The position numbers and the translations under genes were made by a program. Shown piece after piece: positions 15,924 to 22,710 of a stretch of DNA of 28,743 nt (within the stretch, counting starts at the first letter, position 1; every line of letters starts with the position of its first letter). The DNA comes from JBCBWG01 sp964579305 (GTDB lineage: Bacteria; Pseudomonadota; Alphaproteobacteria; Rhizobiales; Hyphomicrobiaceae). The notes beneath the pieces are model-generated. The model had not been told where the DNA came from. It saw only the letters and a program-made list of their open reading frames with translations, and did not search any database. The stretch lies in the NCBI GenBank assembly GCA_964579305.1, contig CAZOGY010000031.1, positions 1-28,743 on the forward strand. The letters are read 5' to 3'.

Positions 15924-16299
15924 ATGGCAATCCAAGTTGGCGACAAGCTGCCGGAGACAACGTTCACGGTGATGGGTGANNNNNNNNNNNNNNNNNNNNN
16001 NNNNNNNNNNNNNNNNNNNNNNNNNNNNNNNNNNNNNNNNNNNNNNNNNNNNNNNNNNNNNNNNNNNNNNNNNNNNNNNGGGCAAAGTCGATATGCTTGC
16101 CGACGGCAGCGCCGAGTTTGCCAAAAAAATCGGTCTTGAGATCGATTTGACGGAGCGCGGTCTCGGTGTGCGCTCTCAGCGCTATGCGATGATGGTCGAT
16201 GACGGCGTGGTCCGCGTGCTCAACGTGGAAGATGCGCCTCCAGGTCACGACGTTTCCAGTGCGGCGACGTTGTGCTCGGCTATCGACAGCAGCCTTTGA
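15924..16299 (+). CDS. Peroxiredoxin (Prx5/AhpE-like), interrupted by an assembly gap
   Basis: Thiol peroxidase of the Prx5-like type. The visible N-terminus MAIQVGDKLPETTFTVMG and the C-terminal part (KVDMLADGSAEFAKKIG, RGLGVRSQRYAMMVDDGV, VLNVEDAPPGHDVSSA) match this family, usually about 160 residues long. The gap removes the middle, including the expected PGAFTPTC peroxidatic cysteine segment. The two visible parts total about 90 residues, so roughly 70 residues (about 210 bases) should be missing. The parts are in different frames across the 100 N, consistent with a placeholder gap, not a frameshift. AAGGTGAGG lies upstream of the ATG. Peroxiredoxin next to rnhA-thrB-ispH is a recurrent alphaproteobacterial arrangement. 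Confidence 0.88.
15980..16079. other. Assembly gap (100 N) in the peroxiredoxin gene
   Basis: Exactly 100 N. For the peroxiredoxin frame to be continuous the true gap must be a multiple of three, which 100 is not, so its real length differs from what is shown. Confidence 0.95.
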
Positions 16300-16402
16300 G
16301 CGATAACGGTGCGTGAGCGATCGGGCTCGCGTTCGCGTCTGAATGCGCGGCGGTGGGTGCGTCCTGCCGCCGTCGTGTTTTGGATCTGGGAAACACACTG
16401 CC

Positions 16403-16858
16403 ATGGTTTCATGTCTGCGGTCGCGGTGGTCAGCGGTTGTCCTGCTCGGGATCGGTGCGTTTGCGGGGCTTGCGCTGTTGGTTAAGCCGTTGCCGCTTGG
16501 GTCGATGGCGCAGGTCTGGAATGTGTTTGGCCGTCCCGCGAGCATGGTGGTAACGGGTGTTTTCGTCGGTGTGCTCCTGGCGATCGCGCTGCGGCGGGCC
16601 GGTCACCGCTGGGTATGGGCGCTTCTGTTTGCGGCCCCGTTGGTCGTGTTTGGCTTGGTTGAAGCGGCGGCTTGGCTGACGTTTTTCAGTGATCAACGCG
16701 CAGCGCTGTTCGTCAATTTGCTGGGGACCCAGATCGCGCTGAGCGTTGGTGCCGACGCGCCAGTGCTGATCGCGCTTGGACTGGCGGGGTTTGGCTTTGC
16801 GATCGCGGTTTGGAAAGTGGCCTGGCCGCGGGCTCAAGCAACATCCGACCACACGTGA
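16403..16858 (+). CDS. Small polytopic membrane protein, unknown function
   Basis: I do not recognise a family. The 151-residue product has about four to five hydrophobic segments: residues 9-27, 45-65, 72-97, 104-125 and 125-143, with short basic loops (RRAGHRW) and a polar end. Starting at the ATG at 16403 gives a normal first membrane helix preceded by a basic LRSRW; an earlier in-frame start at 16343 would add a Cys/Gly-rich leader. The ribosome binding site is weak. It lies 103 bases after the peroxiredoxin and is convergent with rnhA. Coding is supported by the coherent helix pattern and the absence of a comparable frame on the other strand. Confidence 0.7.
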   Translation: MVSCLRSRWSAVVLLGIGAFAGLALLVKPLPLGSMAQVWNVFGRPASMVVTGVFVGVLLAIALRRAGHRWVWALLFAAPLVVFGLVEAAAWLTFFSDQRAALFVNLLGTQIALSVGADAPVLIALGLAGFGFAIAVWKVAWPRAQATSDHT

Positions 16859-16917
16859 CCGCAGTTGGGGTCAAGTGCTCGGATAAAGCTGTTCTGCTAT
16901 GTTTGAAATAGAGCAAC

Positions 16918-17090
16918 TCATCCGATCCGCGAATCGCAAAGCGATTCCGCAAGATCGGATCGAGCGCTCCGATCATTTTAATGCATGTCGCATCCAATCG
17001 GAGTCACGCCCCAGATCCCGGTTTTTGATAAGTGCTGGGTTTTCGGGTCAGGCCATTCCGCCGAAACCGGATGAGGTCTGTCCCAGCTTA
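16918..17090. repeat. Composite palindromic intergenic repeat (long copy)
   Basis: A mosaic of nested inverted repeats fills the spacer before the rnhA stop. ATCCGATC (16920-16927) pairs with GATCGGAT (16953-16960), enclosing GAATCGC-AAA-GCGATTC (16931-16947). GATCGGA (16953-16959) can also pair with TCCGATC (16968-16974). TTTAATGCATGTCGC (16977-16991) recurs at 28729-28743. TTTCGG (17041-17046) pairs with CCGAAA (17061-17066), and TAAG..CTGGG (17029-17039) pairs with CCCAGCTTA (17082-17090), which includes the rnhA stop codon. Its core matches the element at 4400-4440. It may also serve as the rnhA 3' end. Confidence 0.75.
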
Positions 17091-17570
17091 GGTTTGCGCA
17101 CCACCGGTCCGCATGGCTGTGATGGCGGCGCGAGCCAGTTCGTCAGCGCGTTCATTCTCGGGGTGGCCAGCGTGTCCTTTGAGCCAATGCCAAGTGATCG
17201 CGTGGCGGTCCTGGGCCGCGTCGAGTTGCTGCCAGAGTTCGGCGTTCTTGACGGGTTTCTTGGCCGCGGTCTTCCAGCCGTTGCGCTTCCAGCCATGGAT
17301 CCATTTTGTGATCCCGTCCTTGACGTAGCTGGAGTCGGTCCAGATGTGGACGTCTGAGGGAAACTTCAGCGCATCAAGCGCCTCGATTGCGGCGCGCAAC
17401 TCCATGCGGTTGTTGGTCGTCTCTGCTTCACCGCCGTTGAGTTCCTTGCGGTGCTTGCCTGAAATCAGGATTGCGCCCCAGCCGCCAGGCCCTGGATTTC
17501 CCGAGCATGCGCCGTCGGTATAGATCTCGATTTGCGGGCGATGCGGGGTATCGGGCGTATCGGTGGCCAT
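17088..17570 (-). CDS. rnhA: Ribonuclease HI
   Basis: Endonuclease that cuts the RNA strand of RNA-DNA hybrids in replication and R-loop removal. The 160-residue product shows the full RNase HI set: IYTDGACSGNPGPGGWGA with Asp19, NRMELRAAIEAL with Glu57, IWTDSSYVKDGITKWI with Asp79, and WLKGHAGHPENERADELA with His133 and Asp143. The basic protrusion GWKRNGWKTAAKKPVKN is present. It is the last gene of the minus-strand block starting at ispH, and its stop codon lies inside the palindromic repeat. Confidence 0.97.
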   Translation of the reverse strand: MATDTPDTPHRPQIEIYTDGACSGNPGPGGWGAILISGKHRKELNGGEAETTNNRMELRAAIEALDALKFPSDVHIWTDSSYVKDGITKWIHGWKRNGWKTAAKKPVKNAELWQQLDAAQDRHAITWHWLKGHAGHPENERADELARAAITAMRTGGAQT

Positions 17571-17650
17571 GGAGATGTCTTGCGTTGTGCGTTCTGCGTT
17601 GTGCGCGAGGCTTGGAGGTCTGCAAGCGTTGTCATCGGTGCCAGCAGGCT

Positions 17651-18247
17651 TCAGGTCATCTCATCGCTGTTAGGTGGCCGGTCGCTTGCCGCATCGTCAT
17701 TGTTTCGCAAAGGCTTTGGGTGCAGTTCAACAAGCTTCAGCGCCAAAGCCAGCAGCAGCGTCGACATCGGCAGCAGGAGAATAAAGCCAAGTTCGCGCCA
17801 GCTTAAGTCGGGATCGGGACGTTGATAGACCTCAAGAGCGACGCGCAGGAACAAGACGAATAAGACCACGATGATGACTTCGGCCACGACCTGTTTCAGC
17901 TGACCGATGGAATTCACGCGCAACCAGTGGGCGAGCGGAATACTGTCGGGCTGGCGTTCCCGCCGGATGAAAAGCGCGTAAACGCCGTTTGCGAAATATA
18001 ACAGCACAATCGCAATCAGGAACCTGTCGAGCGCTTCAATCACGCTGATCATGGCAGCCGAACTTGCCGACAATCCCTCGCTCGACGTCGCGCCAGGCCA
18101 CCAGTTTGTGTAAGCGTGGACGACTTTTGCAAAACCCAGCAAAAACATCAGCATCGAGCCGGCCAATGAGCCGACAACGGCGATGAAGGCCATGTACCGA
18201 GCGCCGAAAATCAGGCCGCGTTCAATCCGCAGGCGTTCGAACGGCAT
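17651..18247 (-). CDS. YqhA/UPF0114 family membrane protein
   Basis: A 198-residue membrane protein with four predicted helices (about residues 14-38, 68-90, 112-138, 148-170). The start MPFERLRIERGLIFGARYMA and the middle FLIAIVLLYFANGVYALFI match the UPF0114/YqhA family. Function is unknown in the family; an ion-channel-like role has been suggested by helix pattern only. Two in-frame ATGs (18253 and 18247) follow AAGGTG; 18247 gives the normal 8-base spacing and is chosen. The C-terminus (RNNDDAASDRPPNSDEMT) is polar. It sits between the SUMF1-fold gene and rnhA on the same strand, 115 bases after the former. Confidence 0.85.
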   Translation of the reverse strand: MPFERLRIERGLIFGARYMAFIAVVGSLAGSMLMFLLGFAKVVHAYTNWWPGATSSEGLSASSAAMISVIEALDRFLIAIVLLYFANGVYALFIRRERQPDSIPLAHWLRVNSIGQLKQVVAEVIIVVLFVLFLRVALEVYQRPDPDLSWRELGFILLLPMSTLLLALALKLVELHPKPLRNNDDAASDRPPNSDEMT

Positions 18248-18362
18248 ATTCATATCACCTTGGGCTATCGTTGCGATCAATCCGTGCGCACGACCGTGAA
18301 CTGCCAACAGTTGGATACTGCGTCCCGCTCAGAATGGTCGTTGATTTCAAAAAACGCATCGG

Positions 18363-19511
18363 TCAAGGTTCAATATCACGTGCAACGCGCAAACCGATAT
18401 CGTGGCTTGCACCGATAACGGCACGGGACTTGACCATGCCTGCGGTCCGATTGGCCGATCGCAGCGCTTTGGGAAAGCTGTCCCAGGATCCACCGCGAAT
18501 CGTGTGGCGGCACCTTACGTTGCTGTTTGGGCGGGCTGGGGCAGCGTCCTCAGCGTGACGCGGCGTATAGCAGTCGGCGACCCATTCCCAGACATTGCCG
18601 GACACGTCGAACAATCCCCAGGGATTGGAGTTAAAGCTACCAACTTCGATCGTTCGTCCGAGACGCGGGGCGGTTTCGCCAGCGCCGTTATATTTGTATT
18701 CGGTGTCATAATTCGCTTGCGCTGGCGATATTTCGCTGCCCCACCAGAACGGGGTTTGCGTTCCAGCGCGGGCCATGTATTCCCACTCGGCTTCGCTCAA
18801 CAGGCGGTAAGCTTTCCCCGTCTCAGAGCTGAGCCATTCGACATACGATTTGGCATCGCGCCAGCTCACGCAAACGACGGGGTCCCGCGCGGTTTGCGAA
18901 AATCCCGGGCTGCGCCAAGTCGGGCGCACTTGCGCGGCTTCGCGGCCGGCACATAGTGTTGATGCTTTGTGCCCGGTTGCTTCGACAAAGTGCGCGAATT
19001 CTCCGCGCGTGACTTCGTAAGCGCCAACGGCAAACACACGCGATATGCGTCGGGCGGCCAGATTTTCGTCGGTATCTCTTTGGGCTTGGGCCAATGGCGA
19101 TCCGATTTTGAATTGGCCCGGCGGAACAACCACGAGTTCGGGGCAGCGTTTGCAATCTCGGAAGGTTTGGCCACTGCCAGGTGTCAAGCAGACTTGCGGG
19201 CCTTCTTTCGGCCGGACGGTCACCGCGTTTGCGCGGCACGTTTTCGCCGCGTTCGGCGGTGCCATGTTTGCCTGCGTGTCGTTTGGGGCCAAAGCACGGG
19301 CGCAGTTTTTGTCTTCCATCAATGCATCGGCCAATATTGACCAATCATCTGTTGGGAATTTCTCTTTGAAATCTTTGAGTGCTTCACAAGTTGGATTTTT
19401 CTCAATGCTCAAGAACTGGCGTTCGGCTTCTGATTGCGTGTCCTGCGCAATGCCCGAGCGAATGAAGATCATGCAAGCAATTATCAGTGCAATTGTGTAT
19501 TTGGCATCCAT
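18363..19511 (-). CDS. Secreted SUMF1-fold (FGE-sulfatase domain) protein, non-FGE type
   Basis: A 382-residue protein: signal peptide (hydrophobic core about residues 5-17, cleavage near GIA-QD), a Cys-containing linker (about 25-115), then a SUMF1/FGE-sulfatase domain. Landmarks are FRDCKRCPELVVVPPGQF (CxxC at 120-123), VGAYEVTRGEFAHFVEATG, DPVVCVSWRDAKSYVEWLS, YRLLSEAEWEYMARAG, NPWGLFDVSGNVWEWVADC and IRGGSWDSFPKALRSANR. True formylglycine-generating enzymes have two cysteines shortly after GGSW; here that segment has none, so this is a fold relative with unknown activity, possibly ligand binding. Six cysteines (120, 123, 187, 214, 314, 334) match the paralogue at 27415-28641, suggesting disulfides in the periplasm. 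It lies 33 bases after thrB. Confidence 0.9.
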   Translation of the reverse strand: MDAKYTIALIIACMIFIRSGIAQDTQSEAERQFLSIEKNPTCEALKDFKEKFPTDDWSILADALMEDKNCARALAPNDTQANMAPPNAAKTCRANAVTVRPKEGPQVCLTPGSGQTFRDCKRCPELVVVPPGQFKIGSPLAQAQRDTDENLAARRISRVFAVGAYEVTRGEFAHFVEATGHKASTLCAGREAAQVRPTWRSPGFSQTARDPVVCVSWRDAKSYVEWLSSETGKAYRLLSEAEWEYMARAGTQTPFWWGSEISPAQANYDTEYKYNGAGETAPRLGRTIEVGSFNSNPWGLFDVSGNVWEWVADCYTPRHAEDAAPARPNSNVRCRHTIRGGSWDSFPKALRSANRTAGMVKSRAVIGASHDIGLRVARDIEP

Positions 19512-19544
19512 GACGCGCTCGCAATTCTCGTTGAACTCATGTGT

Positions 19545-20516
19545 TCAATTTCCGGCCCCCAGGCCATATTCGCTGGCGCTTGAAACTTGAGCGTGAAAGC
19601 GCATGCGGCGGAAATAGGGGATCGGGTCGTGGGGTTTCACGAAGGCGTTGGGTGGTGTGTGCAGCCAATCATAGGCGCGCGTGAGTAGAAATCGGAGCGC
19701 TGCGCCACGGCATAAGGTCGGCAAGGCTGCGATCTCATCGGCGGTGAACTCGCGGATGCTGCGGTAACCGGCCAGCACCGCACGCGCCTTTGTCATATTA
19801 AAGGACAGGTCGGCCTCAAAACACCATGCGTTCAGCGCGATGGCCACATCATAGGCTAAGGCGTCGTTGCAGGCGAAGTAGAAATCAATCAGACCGGAAA
19901 GTTGCTGGCCGCGGAAGAAAACATTGTCCGGGAAAAGGTCGGCATGGATCACGCCCGTGGGCAGATCGCTTGGCCAAACCTTTTCAAGCGCTTTCAGTTC
20001 GTCCGCTATGCCGGTCCGCAGGCCTGCGTAGATCGTGTCGGCATCGGCTTCAAAACGGGCAAACAACGGTGCCCAGGCGTCGAAGCCGAGGGCATTATCA
20101 CGATGGACCGCAAAGTCTGCGCCAGCGCCGTGGAGTTGTGCCATGGCGACGCCGACCGCCTTGCAGTGTTGGGGTTGCGGCTTGCGGACCCACACGCCAT
20201 CGAGAAACGAGATCAGCGCGGCTGGCCGTCCGGCAAGTTCGCCCAAGGCCTGGCCGTCACGGTCGCGACATGGGGTGGGACAGGCAAGGCCCTTCGCGCT
20301 GAGATGCTCCATCAAACCGATAAAAAACGGCAGATCAGACCGGGCGACGCGCTTTTCATAGAGCGTAAGGATGAACTGCCCGGTGGTCGTCGTCACCACA
20401 TAGTTCGTGTTCTCAACGCCCTCGGCGATCCCCTTGAAGGCGACAAGTTCGCCAACATCAAAGGCAGCCAAGAACGCTGCCAGTTCGTCATCGCCAACTT
20501 CCGTATAGACAGCCAT
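19545..20516 (-). CDS. thrB: Homoserine kinase (ThrB, APH-fold type)
   Basis: Phosphorylates homoserine to O-phosphohomoserine, the substrate of ThrC encoded at 5946-7364. The 323-residue product belongs to the aminoglycoside-phosphotransferase-fold class found in alphaproteobacteria, not the GHMP class. It starts MAVYTEVGDDELAAFLAAF, has GVENTNYVVTTTTGQFILTL (nucleotide-binding strands), catalytic GVIHADLFPDNVFF, metal-binding GLIDFYFACNDALAYDVAIA, and PNAFVKPHDPIPYFRRMRFH at the end. It starts 9 bases after the ispH stop, so the two are co-transcribed. Confidence 0.95.
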   Translation of the reverse strand: MAVYTEVGDDELAAFLAAFDVGELVAFKGIAEGVENTNYVVTTTTGQFILTLYEKRVARSDLPFFIGLMEHLSAKGLACPTPCRDRDGQALGELAGRPAALISFLDGVWVRKPQPQHCKAVGVAMAQLHGAGADFAVHRDNALGFDAWAPLFARFEADADTIYAGLRTGIADELKALEKVWPSDLPTGVIHADLFPDNVFFRGQQLSGLIDFYFACNDALAYDVAIALNAWCFEADLSFNMTKARAVLAGYRSIREFTADEIAALPTLCRGAALRFLLTRAYDWLHTPPNAFVKPHDPIPYFRRMRFHAQVSSASEYGLGAGN

Positions 20517-20525
20517 CAGCCGGGC

Positions 20526-21542
20526 TCAGCTCGCGTTCGCTGCCGCAGCCTCGCGCAGCACGCGGGGAATATTGAACTCGATGTCCTCGTAGGCGGTCGT
20601 GACTTGCTCAACGGTTACGTCGTAGCGCGCCTTCAGGGCATCGACGATTTCGGTGACCAGTACCTCTGGCGCCGATGCGCCAGCCGTGATTCCAACCGCG
20701 GTCGCGCCGTCCACCATGTCCCAAGGGATGTCGCCGGCACGTTGGACAAGTGCGCTGTGCGTTGCGCCGGCGCGCTTAGCGACTTCGACCAGGCGCATGG
20801 AGTTGGAGCTGTTGGGCGCCCCGACAACCAAGACGAGATCGCAATCGCCGGCAATCTCTTTGACTGCGGCCTGACGATTGGTTGTCGCGTAGCAGATGTC
20901 TTCTTTGTGGGGCGCCGCAATGCCTGGGAAGCGGCGCTGTAGCACCGCGATGATGTCGGCGGTGTCATCGACCGAAAGCGTTGTCTGCGTGATGTAGGCG
21001 AGTTTTTCAGGATCCTTCGGCGTCAACTTTTCGGCGTCGGCGACGGTTTCGATTAACGTGACCGCGCCTGATGGCAACTGTCCCATCGTCCCGATGACTT
21101 CGGGGTGGCCTGCATGGCCGATCAAGACGATCTCGCGGTCGCGCTTGTGGTGGATCTGCGCTTCCTTGTGAACCTTGGAAACCAGCGGACACGTGGCGTC
21201 GATGAAGAACATGTTGCGGGCCTGCGCGTCCTCGGGGACGGACTTGGGCACGCCATGTGCGGAAAAGATCACAGGCGCGTCGCCTTTCGGGATCTCATCC
21301 AACTCGTCCACAAAGATGGCGCCTTTGGCCTCCAGACCTTCAACCACGAATCGGTTGTGCACGATCTCGTGTCGGACGTAGACCGGCGGCCCGTATCGTT
21401 CGAGCGCGAGTTCGACGATCTGGATTGCCCGATCGACGCCGGCGCAGAAGCCACGGGGTGCCGCAAGGCGCACCTTGAGCGGTTTGCGGGCATGGCTTTC
21501 CAGGTCCGTGTCGTTTGCGGCAGGTGTGTCGAAAGCTGACAT
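20526..21542 (-). CDS. ispH: 4-hydroxy-3-methylbut-2-enyl diphosphate reductase
   Basis: Iron-sulfur enzyme for the last step of the MEP isoprenoid pathway, giving IPP and DMAPP. The 338-residue product has the three cluster cysteines: Cys33 in APRGFCAGVDRAI, Cys119 in IDATCPLVSKVH and Cys218 in EDICYATTNRQ. Other conserved parts are VRHEIVHNRFVV, IFSAHGVPKSV, IGHAGHPEVIGTMGQ, VVGAPNSSNSMRLVEVA and GITAGASAPEVLV. The ATG at 21542 is chosen over an in-frame start at 21617 because the 25 extra residues are Arg-rich and non-conserved. It leads the minus-strand block ispH-thrB-SUMF1-UPF0114-rnhA. Confidence 0.97.
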   Translation of the reverse strand: MSAFDTPAANDTDLESHARKPLKVRLAAPRGFCAGVDRAIQIVELALERYGPPVYVRHEIVHNRFVVEGLEAKGAIFVDELDEIPKGDAPVIFSAHGVPKSVPEDAQARNMFFIDATCPLVSKVHKEAQIHHKRDREIVLIGHAGHPEVIGTMGQLPSGAVTLIETVADAEKLTPKDPEKLAYITQTTLSVDDTADIIAVLQRRFPGIAAPHKEDICYATTNRQAAVKEIAGDCDLVLVVGAPNSSNSMRLVEVAKRAGATHSALVQRAGDIPWDMVDGATAVGITAGASAPEVLVTEIVDALKARYDVTVEQVTTAYEDIEFNIPRVLREAAAANAS

Positions 21543-21745
21543 AGGGTCCGTCCGTTGATCGGGGAGCAACCGTGCAGGTCGCTTTGCGCGGGTCTGTCTG
21601 CTCTGGCGTGTCCGCAATGAAAGCGGTGTCTTTGCGCCGGGTGTAAGTCCTTCGCGGCGTAGCTAGGCCGATGTTGGCGATGTGTCGAGAGGCATGTCGT
21701 CTGGGCGTTCGGGGCACAATGTCGGTTGCACACCGCCCCGCGCTT

Positions 21746-21763
21746 GCCACATTCGCATGTGGC
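21746..21763. repeat. Perfect inverted repeat in the ispH/lipoprotein spacer
   Basis: GCCACAT-TCGC-ATGTGGC is a 7-bp perfect stem with a 4-base loop. No T-run follows on either strand. Between two divergent genes it is more likely an operator or structural element than a terminator. Confidence 0.45.
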
Positions 21764-21871
21764 CTAGCATGGCACTGCGCGCTGGCTTGGTCCACCTGAC
21801 CTGGCCATTGCGTGGGTCGTGCGACATCCAGTGCCAGCAGGCGGCCGGTCCGGCTGGCTTGCGGTCGAAGC

Positions 21872-21900
21872 TTGAATTTTGTGGGATGATGGCGCGGGGT
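21872..21900 (+). promoter_or_regulatory. Candidate promoter for the lipoprotein gene
   Basis: TTGAAT (21872-21877) and GATGAT (21895-21900) are separated by 17 bases and resemble -35 and -10 boxes. Transcription would begin near 21907, giving a short leader before the ribosome binding site GGGGGA and the ATG at 21925. The -10 matches consensus at four of six bases only. Confidence 0.4.
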
Positions 21901-21924
21901 TGGCCATTGTCTTGGGGGATGAGA

Positions 21925-22581
21925 ATGGCAGGTTGCCTGGCAGCACGCGTGGCGACGTCAACGTTGGCCTTAGCGGTTTTGTTTGGTGTTGCGCCGGCCC
22001 TATCGGGCTGTGGTGTGTCGACACTGACGTCCGGGCTTTCCGGCGGCATGTTCGGCTCCAAGAAAAAACCCGCGCAGCCGGTTGCGTCGCTGACGGAGGA
22101 GCAACTTCTCTCGGCGGCGAAGTCGAACTATGGGCCCGGCAGCGTCAATGTCGGGCAGATCGCGCACGGCTGTCCGAAGTTTGATATCTCACCGACCGAA
22201 TATCAGTCGACGGTGTACGAGGCCGGACGCGAGGGCGATGAACTGGGCGTCCAGCACCGCGGTGAGGTCACACGTACCGCGCGCGAATGCCAGATCGGCA
22301 ATGGTGAGGTCTCGGTCAAATACGGGTTTTCCGGGCGCATCCTACTGGGGCCGCGCGGGCAAGCCGGGCGTATCATGTTGCCTGCGAAGATCACGGTGGT
22401 CGATGGCGCCGGGCAACCGGTGTTGGAGGATAATATTGCGGTCTCTGTCGACGTGACGCTTGAAAATCCGATCGGCTACTTCTCAGCGGTGCGGACGGTG
22501 ACGTTTGCCATTCCTCCGGGCTCACGGCCTGGTGAATACCGCATCGTGGTCGGGTTCCCACAAGCGGCGGGTGCGATCTGA
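21925..22581 (+). CDS. Predicted outer-membrane or periplasmic lipoprotein, unknown function
   Basis: A 218-residue protein with a lipoprotein signal peptide: basic start, hydrophobic core (residues 8-26) and lipobox LSGC with Cys29. The mature part starts with a Gly/Lys-rich linker (GGMFGSKKKPAQP), then a mostly beta region with CPKFDISPTEYQSTVYEAG, RGEVTRTARECQIGNGEVSV, KYGFSGRILLGPRGQAG and a final PGSRPGEYRIVVGFP. The two mature cysteines in HGCPKF and ARECQI could form a disulfide. I recognise the general pattern from rhizobial hypothetical lipoproteins but know no function. GGGGGA precedes the ATG at 21925 by 5 bases; an ATG at 21919 is also possible. Confidence 0.8.
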   Translation: MAGCLAARVATSTLALAVLFGVAPALSGCGVSTLTSGLSGGMFGSKKKPAQPVASLTEEQLLSAAKSNYGPGSVNVGQIAHGCPKFDISPTEYQSTVYEAGREGDELGVQHRGEVTRTARECQIGNGEVSVKYGFSGRILLGPRGQAGRIMLPAKITVVDGAGQPVLEDNIAVSVDVTLENPIGYFSAVRTVTFAIPPGSRPGEYRIVVGFPQAAGAI

Positions 22582-22710
22582 CGCCGGCAGCCTTACTTAC
22601 AAATAGTGCGTTGGAGTGGTGCTGATCGCAGCGCCCTGAACGCAGAATTTTATTGGACGCGCAAGTCAAGCCGACGCTGAGTTTTGTCGATAAGCGCGGC
22701 GCGTCGGACG

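Larger units (their letters stand above)
21543..21924. other. Divergent spacer between ispH and the lipoprotein gene; no gene seen
   Basis: This 382-base stretch separates ispH (-) from the lipoprotein (+). Open frames here have no ribosome binding site or recognisable product. It holds one perfect hairpin (21746-21763) and a candidate promoter (21872-21900), each listed separately. Confidence 0.6.

Noticed and set aside
15924..16299. Peroxiredoxin as a frameshifted pseudogene
   Set aside because: The frame change coincides with a 100-N placeholder, and both ends are well conserved, so an assembly gap explains it.
16713..16997. Small minus-strand frame of 94 residues over the repeat region
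   Set aside because: About half of it is repeat sequence and the rest lies opposite a better-supported membrane protein gene; no ribosome binding site or conserved composition was seen.
18363..19511. Annotation as formylglycine-generating enzyme (sulfatase activator)
   Set aside because: The domain fold matches, but the cysteine pair after GGSW is absent in this protein and in the paralogue at 27415-28641, and there is no sulfatase gene in the window.
19902..20942. 346-residue plus-strand open frame across thrB and ispH
   Set aside because: It crosses two well-supported minus-strand genes and has no ribosome binding site or recognisable motifs.
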